Assembly: GCF_021018805.1 (NCBI RefSeq)
Contig: NC_086259.1
Span: 5,580,001-5,644,000 of the forward strand
Reading direction: 5' to 3'
From: Prinia subflava
Taxonomy: Eukaryota; Chordata; Aves; Passeriformes; Cisticolidae
DNA length: 64,000 nucleotides
Part shown: positions 23,256-38,100 of the stretch, piece after piece
How the letters are laid out: every line of letters starts with the position of its first letter
How positions within the stretch are numbered: position 1 is the stretch's first letter
The notes under the pieces: model-generated
The model's database searches: none
What the model was told of the DNA's origin: nothing
The model's input: only the letters and a program-made list of their open reading frames with translations
Position numbers and translations under genes: made by a program

Positions 23256-26105
23256 GTGGGTGTGAGGCAAAGTCTTGGACGAAGTAGTAGGGACAAGGTC
23301 TTGTCCCATGAGAGAGTCGGAGGACAGGTAGTGCCCAGGTGACAACAAGCACCTCACGGTGGTCTAGCGTCAGTTGTCACCTGCAGTGTTGTGGAATGTA
23401 CTTTTGGTCTTTTAAACGTGTACATTATTAGTATTAAAAACACTGGAAGTGTCAAGAGGCACTATGTAGCATAGGAAAACTGGACTGCACAGTGAAAATG
23501 CTTGGAGCAGAAAGGTGTTCAGCAGAATTTAAGTGTTTCACTGGTTAGAGTTCTTAGTTGTCAGTGAGTGACTGAGGCACAGCATGTGAGATACAGCACG
23601 CTTCTCACATACAGGTGTTATTAAAATGTTCCCCGTAGCGCTCATCCTGTAAGTGCCGAACTTGAAGCGTGCAGCTGCATTGAGTTTTGAGTCATTATTA
23701 AAGTTGAGCGTGTTTGACTCAGGAGCATGATGTGGGGTTTTACAGGACTGAAGCTTTGTGTTTAGGTAGCTGTTCTTTTTAAAAAATATCTCGGGAGTTC
23801 AGTGTGCACCATTAAAATGGCACATCTGCACCTAAAATTGTCATTTTTCACAAGCCCTTACTCAAGTTAAATGGAATAGATAATTTCATTTACTGACTAC
23901 ACATACTGCTTTTAAAACTTGTCTTCCTTTTCAATTGTCCTCTTGATTAATATTTTTCACTTATGAAAATACAGATTAATTTAAGCACATTTTTAATGTA
24001 TGAATGGTGAATAGCTCTGCATATTCACCATGTTGCTTTTTTAATTTTTATGTTACTTGCGATTGTAACAAGGTTCCAACGATTGCCCAGAATGAGTATT
24101 CTGGAGAAAATCTTATCAGAAGAAAGGAGTTGGTTGGCCTGATTTCATCTTGGAAAGGTTCAGGAAGGGTTTGACATGATGGGTGGCGGTGAAAACGATT
24201 AACTGCTCAGCCAAGCTGCTCGGGGTGATTTCACTCAGCCACACAGCAGCGCAGGCGGGAGAGATGAAAAGCTTCCCACGCCGTTGCTCTCCTTATCTCG
24301 CCTGTTTCCTGACTGAGGGGAAGCCCACGGGAGAGAGGTTTATTCCTCGGTGTCTGTGCAATCCCTGAGGATGCCTGCAGGGCTCTAATTAGCGCTGACA
24401 GTTTCAGTGACACGGACACTTCTCCCGTGAAGCGTCAGCAGCTCCTGTGCCTGGGTCCTGAGGAACAGCTCTCAGATCCTCCTCTCGTTCTCTCTGGGGT
24501 TTTGTCGTGCCTGTCGCTGTCACTTGTTGGTGTCAGCCACTTGCGCTGGCTTTGCGCTGTGTTCCAGCCTGAGCTTTGGCTGCTGACCAAGGTCTTGATA
24601 GACCAATTACCAAAACACGGCACTTCGTGTGTCCTACCCTGGCTATTCAGCTTTGAGCAAGGCTACCTGCCGAGGGGAATGTCATTGCTCCGAGGCAGGG
24701 ACAGAAGCCATCGGCTCACCCGGCTGTGCTGCTGGGAGATTCACCCACTCTGGCACGCAGCTCAAGCTCCAGCCCTTTGCTGGTGTCACAGTTCCCTCTG
24801 TCAGGATCAAGGATCAAGAGGATGTTGTTAGAGAAGTGGTAGCTAACCTTGCCCCCGGTTACTGCTGGTCTCACCTTTGTGATCATTTTCCCTTACCTAG
24901 TCTGAATACAGAAGTCTGATATTGCCTGGAACAAAGCTTGTCATTCTGTCATGCCCGAGATTTCACTTCCAAGGCAATCCTTGCTAGTGCAGTCTAAAAA
25001 AACCTGAAACAAGTTTTAACTCAATTTCAGGGATTTTTTTTTTACTATCATGTAGTTTCACTAAGTAGTTTGGAGCATTTTCCACTAGCCTAATGTATTA
25101 CTGCTGGTAGTATGTAGTAGTAAGAGAATAAATCTCTAAGAAATATGTAGGACTAAGTTTTGACTCTGAGATTAGGTAGACAGCAATTAATTGTGGACAG
25201 TCCAAATGCCATACTTTAGACAGTGGTGATTTTAAGTCTCTTGGTTTAAATGAGACTAAATTCAAAATACATCTTGCTAATACTATTGTTTTCATCAGTT
25301 AAAGGTTAATATTGACTTGATACTTTCAAAACTCTTTTAAGTTGCAGAGTGCTTTCATACTCCTTTTACAGGAGTTAAAATACATTTGACATAATACTTT
25401 GAAAGAGATTTAGAATGTTCTGTCTCTCTCCTTACTCACAATCCAAACTGCAGTAACCTGAGAAAACCAAAAGGAAGGGGTAGGAGAAAGTTGCCTAGCA
25501 TAACTGTGTATTTTACTTAGTCTGAAATAGATGCAGAACATTTCAAAAGCTCCAGAAGAAAACATAGTATTTACAGAAGTGAACTTTCAGTTTGAATTAA
25601 AGTGTGGAGATGGTTACACTGAATTTTGTTGTGAATAGAAGTGCAAGTTCAGATGCTTTCTCCAGTTTATTTTCTTTGCTTCTAACATTTGTGGTCACTT
25701 ATTTTACATTACACATAACCATAAACATTTCAGTAGCTGTGGGTTTCTAGTATTAAAGCTTATTATATCAGATATGTATTTATTTTCAAATGGTATAAAG
25801 TTGTATTAATTTCTTCAGTTTTTTTCACTTTCCACTAATTCTTGCTGCCTGGTAACTGAGAACTGAAAATGAACCAATAAATAATTGTCATGACTCTCTT
25901 TTCAACTCAGGCAGTGATGTCAAGGATAAGACAAGGTGTTTAAATACTTCAGCATATAAAGTCTACCCTCTTTTTCTTTATCTTTTCAATGTAGTTTATT
26001 GTGGCTCATTTGTAAGGTGCACTTCATTACCTACAGCAGTAAAAAGGGCTTAAATGCATTGTACCACAAGTGGTCCTAATGCATCTCTGGGCACAATAAC
26101 TGATT

Positions 26106-26137
<32 letters not shown>

Positions 26138-29100
26138 TTTTTTGACGGGACATTCTCAAAATAGTAGCAAGAAGATGGATATATTGTAATAAAGCAATAT
26201 TAAGCAGTTTCTTCCTAGTTTGTGCCTGCCTCTTTTTAAGAGTGGACCTTGAGTGGTCTGTGAACCACTCTTTAGTTCGTAAATGGGACTAATTTAGCAG
26301 ATGTGGCAGATGTCCTTTGCCTGAATTAACTTTCCTTCAAGTGGCATGTAACAGGCTGTATATTTGTTGGGTTTTTTTCCTCTTCAACTAAAATAGAATT
26401 TTTAAATATTTTCCTGCTTACTTCCTCTCAAATCTGTCCTGGATAATCAGTGTGTGCAGGGCTGGTGTTCCAGATGCAACCAGACCTTTAGCATCTCGAT
26501 ATCCAGATATCTTCCCCATGTTCATGACAAGGAAGGGTTTTCTCTCTTTGAGCTGCATTTTTTGAAGGTGTGAGTTGAGTGAGCTCACTCCACTTGGCCT
26601 GGCAAGTACCTACCAGTGTAACACACTCACTCCTCACTGCCTGGAGTGTTTCTTAGTAGACCACAGGCTTTGTGCTGGTCTGTGTTTTCCTGTGTCAGGG
26701 TAGATTTGAGGGGCTTTTGAAGTATGAAGAATTTTTCAGCATTCAGGGTAGAGGTTTTTTGGCAAAGCTGCAGTTGAGCTTTAAGATTTTTGGTAGGGAT
26801 ATGCACAAATCACTACTATAATTATTATCATTACCAGTGCTGTGGTTGCCTTGTGACTGGTTATCAATGTCATAGTTTCATTTTAATGTAGATGCCAAAA
26901 ACAAACCTTTTTTTTTTTTATCCTTTGGAACAACAATTTGGTCTACTTTACTGCTACAGTAAAATTAACTTCAATCTGTAGAAGAAATAGTATGTTACTA
27001 GTTCTGTTTATTCATTGTGTATCCTTCTGGTTTTTTTGATACTTTGTAGATGTAGTTTTAACATACTTCTTGTTTTCTGGAGGCAATAATTAGTCATTAG
27101 AAAGTAGCAACAGAAGAATCTGGACTGTGGTGCTCAGTGCTTTGTTAATGGCAAGGGTTCTGTGCCTGTGGAGGAGTTTCAGGGTCTGGACAAGAGAGGA
27201 CATAGAGCCTTGGTTGGTATTTCAGCCTCAGGTGAGCTCTTCCCCAGCCTGGACTGGAACACTGCCAGGCTGGCATCATCCACAACCTCCCTGAGACATC
27301 TGTTCCAGTCTCTCACCACTCTCACAGTAAAAGATTTCTTCCCAACACCCTAACCTAAATTTCCTCTCTTTTAGTTTGTACCCATTACTCCTTGTCTTGT
27401 CCCTGCAATTCCTGACAAAGGGTGTCCCTCTGGCTTCCCTGCAGGCTCCTTCAGGTACTGGCAGGTGCTGTGAGGTTCTGCCTGGACACTGGACAGGAAG
27501 ATCCATCTTGAGACTGAAAACTCTTGAAATTGATCTATGGCCTGGCAATCTTTACATTTTTCATAATTAGCAAACATTTTATCCAAAAGAAACCAAACCA
27601 CAAACTTTTCAACCCCAAACCAAAGGGAAATGCCAGGAAAACCTTATGCATTAGTTTGTATCATGAAATGCTAAAGAGAATGCCAGAATTTCAGGGCTTA
27701 ACATGTTTTTTGGCACATGGTCCTTGAGGAGGAGTTTCCTTTGGTGACCCCACTGATCACTCAGCCCTGGGCTGTATTCTTCAGTTGATCTTGCCTGATG
27801 GTTATGCTCACGGGTTTTTGGGGCATTTCAGGATTTTATGCCATTCAATTCATTGGGACACAATTTATTCTTTGCAAAAGCATAATGCTATTTGAAGTTT
27901 TTACCCAGTGAGCAGAAGGTACAATTTCTTAGACTGTCATACACATTAATATTTCAACATGGGGTAGCATTTAATTTGAGAAGGAGCCATTATTATTCCA
28001 TTAGTGCTTGGGGGAAGTGCATTAAAGATCCCTCCGCTCTAATCCTGCTGTCTCGAGCTCCCTTGACCTTACTTGATCCAGGGGCATTAGCTTTGTAATC
28101 TCCTGTCGTTCATTTTTTTTATCAGGAGATTCATTGAGGGTGGTGGTTGACAGGCATTCCAACAGTTAACAGCATCACTTGTATTGTAGATATATTTATT
28201 CTGTTTATATCAACAGAGAGAGTGGAGATACCAATTTTAGTAATATTTTCACCTTGAAGGATTTCGTGCTTGGAAGTCAAGGATCATCTGTTTTAATTTT
28301 ATCTGAGGCCTTAGTCCCTTACTAGCTGTATTGATTCTGGGGGGATCATGCCTAAGAATTAAGTAGCTTCTGGGTGATGTTTTGCCTTTTACATTTCTTA
28401 TTACTTCTTTCATGAATTACAGCTGTCAACAGTTACACTTCAAGCTGAGCTTAAGTTGAAATCATCATCCTTTTATCAGCAGATGGGTTTCATTAAACTG
28501 CAGTGGGTTTCATGCAATTAAGTAAAAAAAAAAAAAAAGAAAAAAAGAGTTTTCTGTGTGCATTCAGGACATCTATGGGTGTTTACAGCCTTGGAACATT
28601 ACTGATTTGTGGTAGAAAGGAATGTCTGTGGAAGCTGTGGAGCACCATCTTGATGTTTGATCAGTCTGAATATTTTGAAATTTTCTGCTTTTTATTCCAA
28701 GTAGATTAAAAATATCTTTCTGAGACTGCTATGACTTGAACACCAAAGCTTTTTAGATCTTCTGGCTGTTTATCATCTCAAACATTCAGTTTCTGCAAAA
28801 GAAATGAACTATTTTTTATCTCAAGATCTAACTAAATTTCAGCACAAATTTGACAATTTGATAGAACTAATAAATTATAGAACATACAGGCCAGGTTGGA
28901 TGGGGCCTGAAGCAGCCTGGTCTAGTGGGAGATGTCCCTGCCCATGGTAGGAGGTTGGAATGAGATGAGCTCCAAGGTCCTTTCCAACCCAAATTATTCT
29001 GTGATTCCATAATGATCCATGGAAGTACAGCAGGCTCTCTTGGTGAGGCTACTGATTTTGGTGGCATTTTTACCTTTGTTTTCCTTTTTTTTTTTTTTTT

Positions 29101-32100
29101 TTCCCCCTCCTTGCATATGAAAGACTGTAGAGAAACAAGGTGGATTTACCCCAAGAAATTCTGAGGGACATTTCAACAGAACCTCCCATCTTACAGTGGC
29201 ACAGTAGCTGCTCCTGCTTTAGCCAAGTTCTCTACTTAGGATAATGCTTTTTGGCAATCAGTAGTAATTCATTAAGACACGTTTTGTTATTTAAGGATGT
29301 CTGTTGTGATTATTAATTTGCAGTCATTATTTCACATCTGGGCATGCTTAGTTTCCCTGACTGCCACCCTCAGAAGATTGGTGCCACACCGAGAAGTCCC
29401 TGATAACGTGGTCATCACCTTAATGTCTTTTAATTGGTTATTTATGCTAATATCCTTTCTGCCATGACCACTGAGCTCCTCTGATGCTTTTTTACTTTTG
29501 TTTTCTGGTTTGCTTTAACTTCTGTTTTAAAAGCTGTATGATGGTAAGGAGCAGAGACATGCCAGGCTGTCATTATTCTGTCTGCAAAAAAGATGAGGCA
29601 TATTAGGAGAGAACGTGGGCTGTCCCCAGCTTGAGCCCATCAAAGTTATCTCTTTAGAAGGTTTATGTTTTATGAATGAGAAAACTACTGTACTTAAAAG
29701 TAGCCCATCATATACCTCAGGAATTTTCAGAAATGACAGTAGAGAAATGTTTGTGCATAATTGTCCTATTTTTTGAAGGATATACAGTAGGACTGGGTAC
29801 AATAACCAGTAGCTTTTATCTCATGTTATGGTTTGAAAATGGGAAAAGAGATTTCTCCTGATTGCAGCTAGAGGCTTAGAGCTTTAAGATTTTTTTCTGA
29901 AAATGTATCTTCCCAAACCCTATGTCAGTAGGTATTTTACATGAAGACATATTATAGAGTGAGGTTTTAAAATAGCACAGTATGATATTTGGAGTGAGTC
30001 TTCAAAACCTCAATATCCTCTCAACTAACTCCAAACATTTAACTTGGAGTAACCCAAACAAAAACATCTTGAGTTAAAAAAGAAAAAAATTGTCTATTTA
30101 AGGTAAGAAGTGGGAACAACCTAAAAAAGAGCCATAAAGAAAAATACCAGCTTGAATACTTAATATGCTGATGGATGTAGGGCAGTATGTAATAGCAATA
30201 GTAACCTTAAGGCTTGCAAGACTTTTAACACTCTCATAATCTCCTTTTAAAAATAAATTGTAATGACCTGAAAATGCCAGGAGCAACCTAGCTTCTCACC
30301 CATTATTGTTTAATCATGATAATATAATACCTCTTCCCTCAGTACATTCAAGGAATGTATAATGTTTGTCTACAATTGCAGAGACATGTTCAGTCAACTA
30401 CGTATTGTCTATTGTCAGATTTTTTTAATCAGAATGTCTGCCATTGTCAGTTTTATCAATTACACTGATGCAGAGAAGCCTACATTTTTAATGAATACAA
30501 GGATTTTATTTTCAAGTCTCATCTTATAGAATTATCCATTGGATTTTTGAGAGAAAAGACAGTCATGTAATCCTAATGCAATCAGAAGTCTGAGAATATG
30601 TTGGATTTCACAGATTGACAGCATCTTTTAAACTTTGACGTGGTGAAAAGAGATGGGTTTAGAGGCAGCTCTGATCCCCAGTATTTGAGACTGCAGCCAG
30701 AGTGTTTCAGCAGGCAGGATTTTCAAGGCTTGCTTTAACCAGAAGAGCCTTCAAAAGTTGCTGTTAACTGAATGATTAAGTATTAAATCCTTTGCCTTCT
30801 TCCTGCCACTTTTGTTGTAACTTTATTGATAGGTGAGGGAATGTTTTTTTCTAGTTGCTGTAAGAAATGACAGGATTTATCAGTTTGCAATATCTCTCTG
30901 CAATCCAATGAACTTTTATAACCAGCTGCAATAGCAGGTTGGAGGAACTGGTCTGTGTTACTTTATGTTAAAATCCCTTCCCAGAAAATGAATGGCGAAC
31001 ATCACAGAAGAGATTTTTTTCAGATAAACCTGAATTCAGTAAAGCTCTAAAGAACCTAAAGCAGAAGAGAACCATTATCCCATCAAGATCCCTGATTGCT
31101 TTTTGTAATTTTGGGTATGTTCTTCAATTTTGACAAATCTTGCACTTGAACTGTCCCAGGAAGTTCATGATTTTGAGAGGGCTTTCCCTTCCTAAGTTCC
31201 TCTATAGCTCTTAAATTTGATGTGAGACGTGTAACCCAGTCTTCCTAGTATATGAGTATTAAGGCTTTTTCCTGTTTTGTTTGTTTAGTTGTTGCTATTG
31301 CGGTTTAAATGTTTTTGAGACTTCAGCTATTTTTTGACTGACTCATTACCATTTATTTCCATTTTTACTATGATTAAACTTCTTAGCAAGTTACTTAATT
31401 TTTTGTTTGTGTTTTTTTTCTTTTTCCAAGGGATGAAAATGAAGAGTGATGACACATCCTATATTTCCTGTGAGCAGAAACATGGCCAGCTAGTGTATTA
31501 CCTTACCTAATGTGGCTGGATTTCAGAGCAAGGCAGGATAATAAATCCTGCTGTTTATCAGTTTTCAGCCACTGATAGGCATGAAAAATAAGAAATTATA
31601 GATAGATACCTATGATGAGGCTTCAGCAGTGGATTATGAAGATCGATTTTGGTGATAGGGAATGAATTTCCGTGCTGCAGCTTTTGTCAGTAATATTAAG
31701 CTAAAAGGGAGTAATTCCAACTGGAGGGAATATCAGAGAGAAAAAAAAGCAGACTTCAGGATGAGCTGCCCTAAGAAGGATTTTTGATGATACACGAGTT
31801 GACTCTAATAGGGAATTAAGCAGCTAAAGTAGGAAAAACCTCTGGACTAGAGTTTAAAATTTTAGTTTTAGTTTTCTGTATAAATTGAAACGGGAGCTGT
31901 AGAGGGGGCTCAGATTTGATACTGCAAAGGGCAAATAAGTGGTGTTTGCAAATACGTGGGAAAAGCAATCTGCTTACAGAACCTGTTTTCATTAGTTTCC
32001 ACACTGAAGAAAAATAAGAGGAAAAATACTTTCTGATTAAATAAAAAGATGATTTTACCCTTTAGAATTATTTTTTCTATGACTTTTAAAAGTACTCTTT

Positions 32101-35100
32101 CAGCTACTGAAATGTTTATGGTTATGTGTAATGTAAAATGAGTGACCACAAATGTTAAAAGCATATTTGACATAGGATGTTCCAGTGTTATGTTACAATG
32201 ATGTTCATGATCAGCAAGGGCCATTTTGTGTTTTAGCTCCTCTTTCCCAGTATCTGTGAGAAAACAATTTAAATTTTTCTGTTGTCTGAAGGTGGGGAAG
32301 AAAATCTATCAAATGCAAAATCCATGTGTGTGCCAACAATCTAATTAGTAGAACCATTCTGTGAGTAGGATTTCTTTTGAATGGATGACATTGTATAAGA
32401 TATCTTTGGTGTGCCTGGCTTGAAAGTCAGACACCTAGCATTTAATTAATATTGAAACAGTTGTAATTGGTGTTGTGTTACACAGTTTGAAAATTCTTTT
32501 TGGGAAGATGAAGCCTGGGTCAGATTCCTGACTTAAGGTCTCAGTAGTGGTTGACTTGCACTGCTGGATGTAGTGGCAGGTATCTCCACTGGTTGTCAGG
32601 GCCTGGCATTAGGAACAGATAATTTCAGTAGAACCTCTCTGTGTGTTTGTAGGACTTAACCCAAATCCACAGAGGATTATCAGTTTTAAGCTGTTTCTGC
32701 TAAGATTTGAGTGGAATTGTGACATATAATTTTCTTCCATAATGTAGCAATAGTACTGCACATACACTACTAATAAACTACTATTAATCATAACATCTGG
32801 GTGCAGTTTCATGATCATGTACTGTTACTATTAATATACTGATGTACATACATAATTAATGTATGTGTAAGGTACATATGGGGGATGCTTTGATGGACAG
32901 AGGCATTGAGACACCTGAACCATAGAGGTGTATATTTCTAAAATTTCTATTCATCCACTGTCTGAAGCACAAAAAAATTTCATATGTAAGGGAGAAAATT
33001 AATTTTATGTACCCTATTCAAAAGGAGTTGAAAATCTGGTTTAAGGTCTGTTCTGCAGGCAAGCAGCTGTGTCAGTTACAAAACACAAGAGACTGCCTTT
33101 TTTGTGTCATGGTAATTACAGTAAAGCAAAAACTTGGAAATGCTTGCTGTGCTAATTAGAATGTGGAGTTACGCTTAAAAAAACTCATGTTCAGGAACAT
33201 GTACTTTGAAATCTGTAATGCATTGTCCTGCTAGACATCCACATATTACACAGACATTATTGTTGCTGTCAGTCTCTTCATCACATTTGTTGTCCTCTGG
33301 CAAGTCCTTGTCCAGTCATGCTTCACTGGATACCCTGATGCTGTTTCCACAAGTTGTCAGGTCACATTTGTAGGTCCCTGCAGAGAAGCCCAGTCCTGTT
33401 CATTGTTTTTGCTGTAGTTTTTCCTTTGATGTATGGTATGCAGTCAAGGGAAAACTTACTTGCAGTCATTTTCCCCTAGACTGCCTTTATCTGGGAGATG
33501 AGGATGATTTATTCAGCATTTTTTCTTATGAATCAGATTGTCTGGGCTTGATGGAAGAAGATAATATACCAGTAAGAACTGTGGAGTCATATGCAGTGGA
33601 AATGGATGCTGGTCAAGAGAAACACTGAAATCCTCTCTCTTTCATTACCTGCACTGCAGTTCCTGCTGACTGTCCTGACACAATTCTTAGGATTATTCCC
33701 ATGTTTCAGAAGTAACCAACATATTGCTGAAAGCTTTGGTCTTGCCAAGATGTCAGAATGACAATAAGATCTCTTAAATGTTAAAATACAACTACCTGGC
33801 AGAATGTCCTTTGAGTTTTTGAGCAATAAAGTTTGCTAGAGCATGTGAGGATTAAGTTGGTCCTTATGCACTTTTACATGGTTTTCTGAAAACTGCTTCT
33901 CAGTTACAAGTATGTTCCAAGTATCAGCATATTAATTTTCAGTGAATTGGCATTGGTTAAGTGATGAAAGTGGGATTTGTAACCAGATTTATTATTACTT
34001 TTTCAATAAAAATGAATTATTCTTAAATTGGGATTACTTTTTGACTTTACTTTTTGGCAGAGGAATACATAATAAATGCATACTGGGAACTCTAGCAGGA
34101 CTTGAACCAGAGTGAGTTCAGGTGTTGATTAGGAGAGTGATTTCCAGAGAGACCAATATCAGTAACCTTCCACTCCTAGCAGGGTTACCAAGGTAGCATT
34201 CAAATCCTCAATAGGTCTTGCTATTATAGGGGCAGATTTTCAAAGGTTCTTAACCCAGCTTCTAATTTAGTGCTGCTACTTTAAGCCCACAGTATGCCCA
34301 GGCAAACTAGGCTAATAGTGGGTATTTACAAACTTGGGACAGCTTCCACCAGAGCTGTTCTTGTGAGAAGAGACAGGCAGCTTTGCATTACCTTCTCCCT
34401 TTTGCAACTACTCTGTTTGGACACCTTTAGGTTAAAATCTTGGGAGTGTTCATGCAGTTGCTGGTTGCATTTGGCACTTCTCATTCAGAACTCACCCTGA
34501 TGCGTGCTGCTGTGGTGTATTTTAACCTTGGGTCAAGGTCCAGCATCTTCCCTCCTCTGCATTTTCTTCAGGTGTCTTGGACTGGCTGAGCTGGGACTTT
34601 TGACATGAGAACACCTCTATTTATAACACATCTGATACTCTTTAGTATAGTAGTGAGAAATAATACACATGCTGCTGCTTTTGACATATTTGGGGTTTTT
34701 TAAAAGGTTTTTTTCAGCTTCTTGTGGCTTTTTTCTTGTGCTACACAGAGGAGAAAGCAGATCAGCTTCTTTCAGTCTGTCTGAATGCTGAAGGGAATTA
34801 TACCTGGGCAAGTACAAGGGAAGTCAAGAGCAGAGTGGGGACTGTGCTCTCACCTCAGTGTCAGCTGTGTTTTGTGGTGAGGCAGTTTGAGGTTCTTTGG
34901 AAACTTTGGCTTCACAGGCACTGTTTTAAAGAACAGCTGTCTAGAGAAGCTGAATGGAGCATCCTTACCCTTCTGTCTGCAGGGGTGCAGTAATAAATAA
35001 CACACAGAGGTCTCATAGTCAGGAAAATCTGTAAGATTTGAATGTACATTCAAATTTGCTATGAAAATGTCAGAACACATGTTGCATGTATCCATGTTTA

Positions 35101-38100
35101 ATGGGCAAACCCAATACAGGCTCTTTTTCAGGAAACTGATCGCTTCTGTAATTTACTGTTTGATAAATTAAATAGGGTTTATTGATTTATTATCTGAATT
35201 AAATTAGGGTTTGTTGTAGGCACTGCTTTTTCATATGTGCTACTGTAAACTGATATTATATTCCCTGGAACGATAGATTCTGAGTACAGGATATAGATAC
35301 AAAGAAATTAATTTGGATTTAACAAGTTGCTGTCAATACACTTTTTGTTACTCTTTAGAGAAACAACAAAAAAAAAGGCCATGTACTCAGAGGTTTAAAA
35401 TACAGATGAATTAATACAATTTTACAAGGTGAACTCAAGAGGGCCTCAGTGATTAGCCTGGGTGACTGCTGATTTCTTCTGTTAAGAGAATTTTCTGGGT
35501 AAAAATAGAATGTACTCAAAGGTCATGATGGATTAAGTCTCAGGAATCTAAACTAAGAAACTTATATCTGACTTTGTCAGTCCCAACACCAAGGAGTTTT
35601 CTTTCCAACAGTCCATGAACTGGCTGTTCACAGGTTGCAGATTCTGCTGTGCTGAGCTAAACTTGCTGTGTGCCAGCAGACAGGAATTTCTGAGTGTGGA
35701 AAGCTGAAGCTGCAAGAGGTGGTGCTTGTGTGGGAGTGAAGGGATAACCTGTGTAAATGCACACCTCACCCAAAGGAACAGATTTTAGATGGAATATGGA
35801 TGTTTCTTGCAGAGGGATGTCACACTGCAGTAGAGAGGGGAATGAGTGCAGCAGTTCAGCCTAAGTGAACTTCCTGGGAGAATAGGCTTCCTTAGCAACA
35901 TAGCACTGTCTGCAAGATTGGATACTTTGGCAGCACTTTCTACTTCAATATAGACTTAAATACTAAGGTCTCTGTATTTTTCATTATATTTACATTAAAA
36001 CTGGTAGTTTTAGATTGATTTTTTTGCACGTTGTTTCAATTCCTGCAGAGCTGTTTTGAAAATAAATGCCTGTCTGTATGTTTTTATGTATGTATAAATA
36101 ATAAATCAACACTGAAATCAAGTATTAACACCATCAACTTCAAAAATTCTGACTTCACATCTATTATTAAGCTTGTGGATAAGTCATGCTGTAGGTGTAG
36201 AAGGCTGTTTTTCATTCCAGGCTGGAGCAGAGTGCAGTGCCAGTGTAGTTGTGCTGCCTTTGGAGCTACATGGGGCTCACTTTCCTGGAGCCAGAGGCAT
36301 TAAATGTGACCTGCAGGAACTCTCAGCTTGGCTTCTGTAGCAGAACTATTTACAAGTTCTGCTGGAAGCCAGACTGGCTCACAGGCCAAAGTTTTATGCA
36401 TACTGTGCTCTCTGATATTACTGATAATTACCAGTTAAAAAAAACCCCTTCCCTCCATCACTGTCTCAGGTGTCCTTTCTGCCACCTTTTCAGCAGTACC
36501 TGGCTGATACTTATTACTTGTTAGGAGCTCTGCTATTTCATGGGTTAATTTAATATAGGTTAAAGTATAATAAATATCTTTTCCTCAATTTTTAAGGATC
36601 TTATGCTGTTAATTTTTGGAAGATTTGATAGTTCCAATTTTCCAATATTTAAACTTAAATAGGAGTGAAAACTGTATTAGGATTTCAGTGAACTTTATAG
36701 AAGGGGAAATCACTGGTTAGGGTAATTAGAATTTTTTGGCAGCAAGTATTTAATTTTCAAAATTCCAAGTTGCTGTAGCTTTGCATAAACAAAACATTTG
36801 ATACTTTTTTTCCTTCTTCAGAAAAAACCCACACTTTTTAGAAAACAGGTATTTAAAATTTGAAAATTTAAGAATGTGTGATTTTTCCTAAGAAGATATC
36901 TCAGAAGAATGTGCTATAGGTGGCCCCAATCTTGCTTGTGCTGGTTATTTCTTCCCCACATTTTGTCTGGGTTCTGTTCATTCCAGAAGAACTTTAGGCT
37001 CCAGGTTTTTCTGGATTACAGTATTGCAGGAAGTGCACACTCAGGTCGTGGTGGGTTTCTGTTACTCTCAGTGCCATGAAGGAGCTGTCTAATGGTTTCT
37101 TCCCTCTCCTTTAGGGAAGGATTGGTACTTGGTGCACGTGTCACTGACTGTGACAGACGTGAATGACAACGTCCCTGAGTGGGCCATGGAGCCCTTCCCC
37201 TTCCTGGCTGTGGTTTCCCCTGAGGCTGCAGCAGGGACTGAGGTGTACAAGCTGCTTGCTGTGGATGCTGATGAAGGGATCCATGGAACTGTAGAATATT
37301 TTCTCTTGGAAGGTAAATTTTAATCCTCTCCTCCTATGAGTTACGCCTCACTATTGTGGCTTTTTTATCCTCAGCTTTATTTTCCCTTCTTCGTGCAAAA
37401 GGTTCATAAACCTTCAGCTTGTGTGTGAGAAAAGTCAGCTTTTATTGATGTATGGACAGATTTCTTTGCAAAGTTGAGTTCTTGCCCATATATATCCCTG
37501 GGGATGAGGGAGACTGGAGCAGTCAGGAATCCCAAGGCTTTGGCAAGAGGGGACTGTATTGATGAGAGTCTGTGGAGGAGGAGTTTGTTGGGTGGAGAAG
37601 GGATACTTGGGGTCAAGCAACAGCAGAGTTTTGAAGGATAAAAGAAAGATGGAGAGAGGCCATTCAGAAGAGCCTGAAGTGACAGGACAAGTGGGAATGG
37701 CTTTAAACTGACAGAGGGTGGGTTTAGATGGGATATTGGAAAGAAATTATTTCCTGGGAGGGTGTTGAGGCCCTGGCACAGGGTGCCCAGAGCAGCTGTG
37801 GCTGCCCCTGGATCCCTGGCAGTGCCCAAGGCCAGGTTGGACACTGGGGCTGGGCGCAAGCTGGTCTTGTTGAAGGTGTCTTTGCCCATGGCAGGGGGTG
37901 AAATGAGATGAGCTTTAAGATCCCTTCCAATCCAAACTATTTTATAATTCAATGATAAAGGAGAGTGATAATTGTCCAGAGAGTGAAATGGAATTTTGAA
38001 ATGCAATCATGAATGATGAATGTAATGACTGATTTCTAACTTCTAAACAAACCTTGGAACCTTAGTGTACATGCTGATCATAAGCCAAAGCCCACTTGGG

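Larger units (their letters stand above)
23256..37114 (+). other. Cadherin intron 1 (13.9 kb)
   Basis: The intron runs from gtgggt to ctcctttag and separates the GC-extreme exon 1 from all other exons. It contains CR1 fragments at about 27240-27520 and 28880-29012, a T-tract at 26104-26143, and an A-tract at 28524-28547. A relatively GC-rich, potentially regulatory segment lies near 24180-24450. Open frames inside it are short and show no cadherin or other domain signature. Confidence 0.8.

Noticed and set aside
21926..23296. Long open frames in cadherin exon 1 (456 codons minus, 392 codons plus)
   Set aside because: They are by-products of extreme GC content; only the frame with signal peptide and DDNDNAP motif joins the downstream exons in phase.
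29084..29102. T-tract after a CR1 fragment
   Set aside because: CR1 elements do not end in poly(A); treated as simple sequence without meaning.
37404..38006. 200-codon minus-strand open frame
   Set aside because: It largely overlaps a CR1 fragment in a cadherin intron and has no recognisable protein feature.
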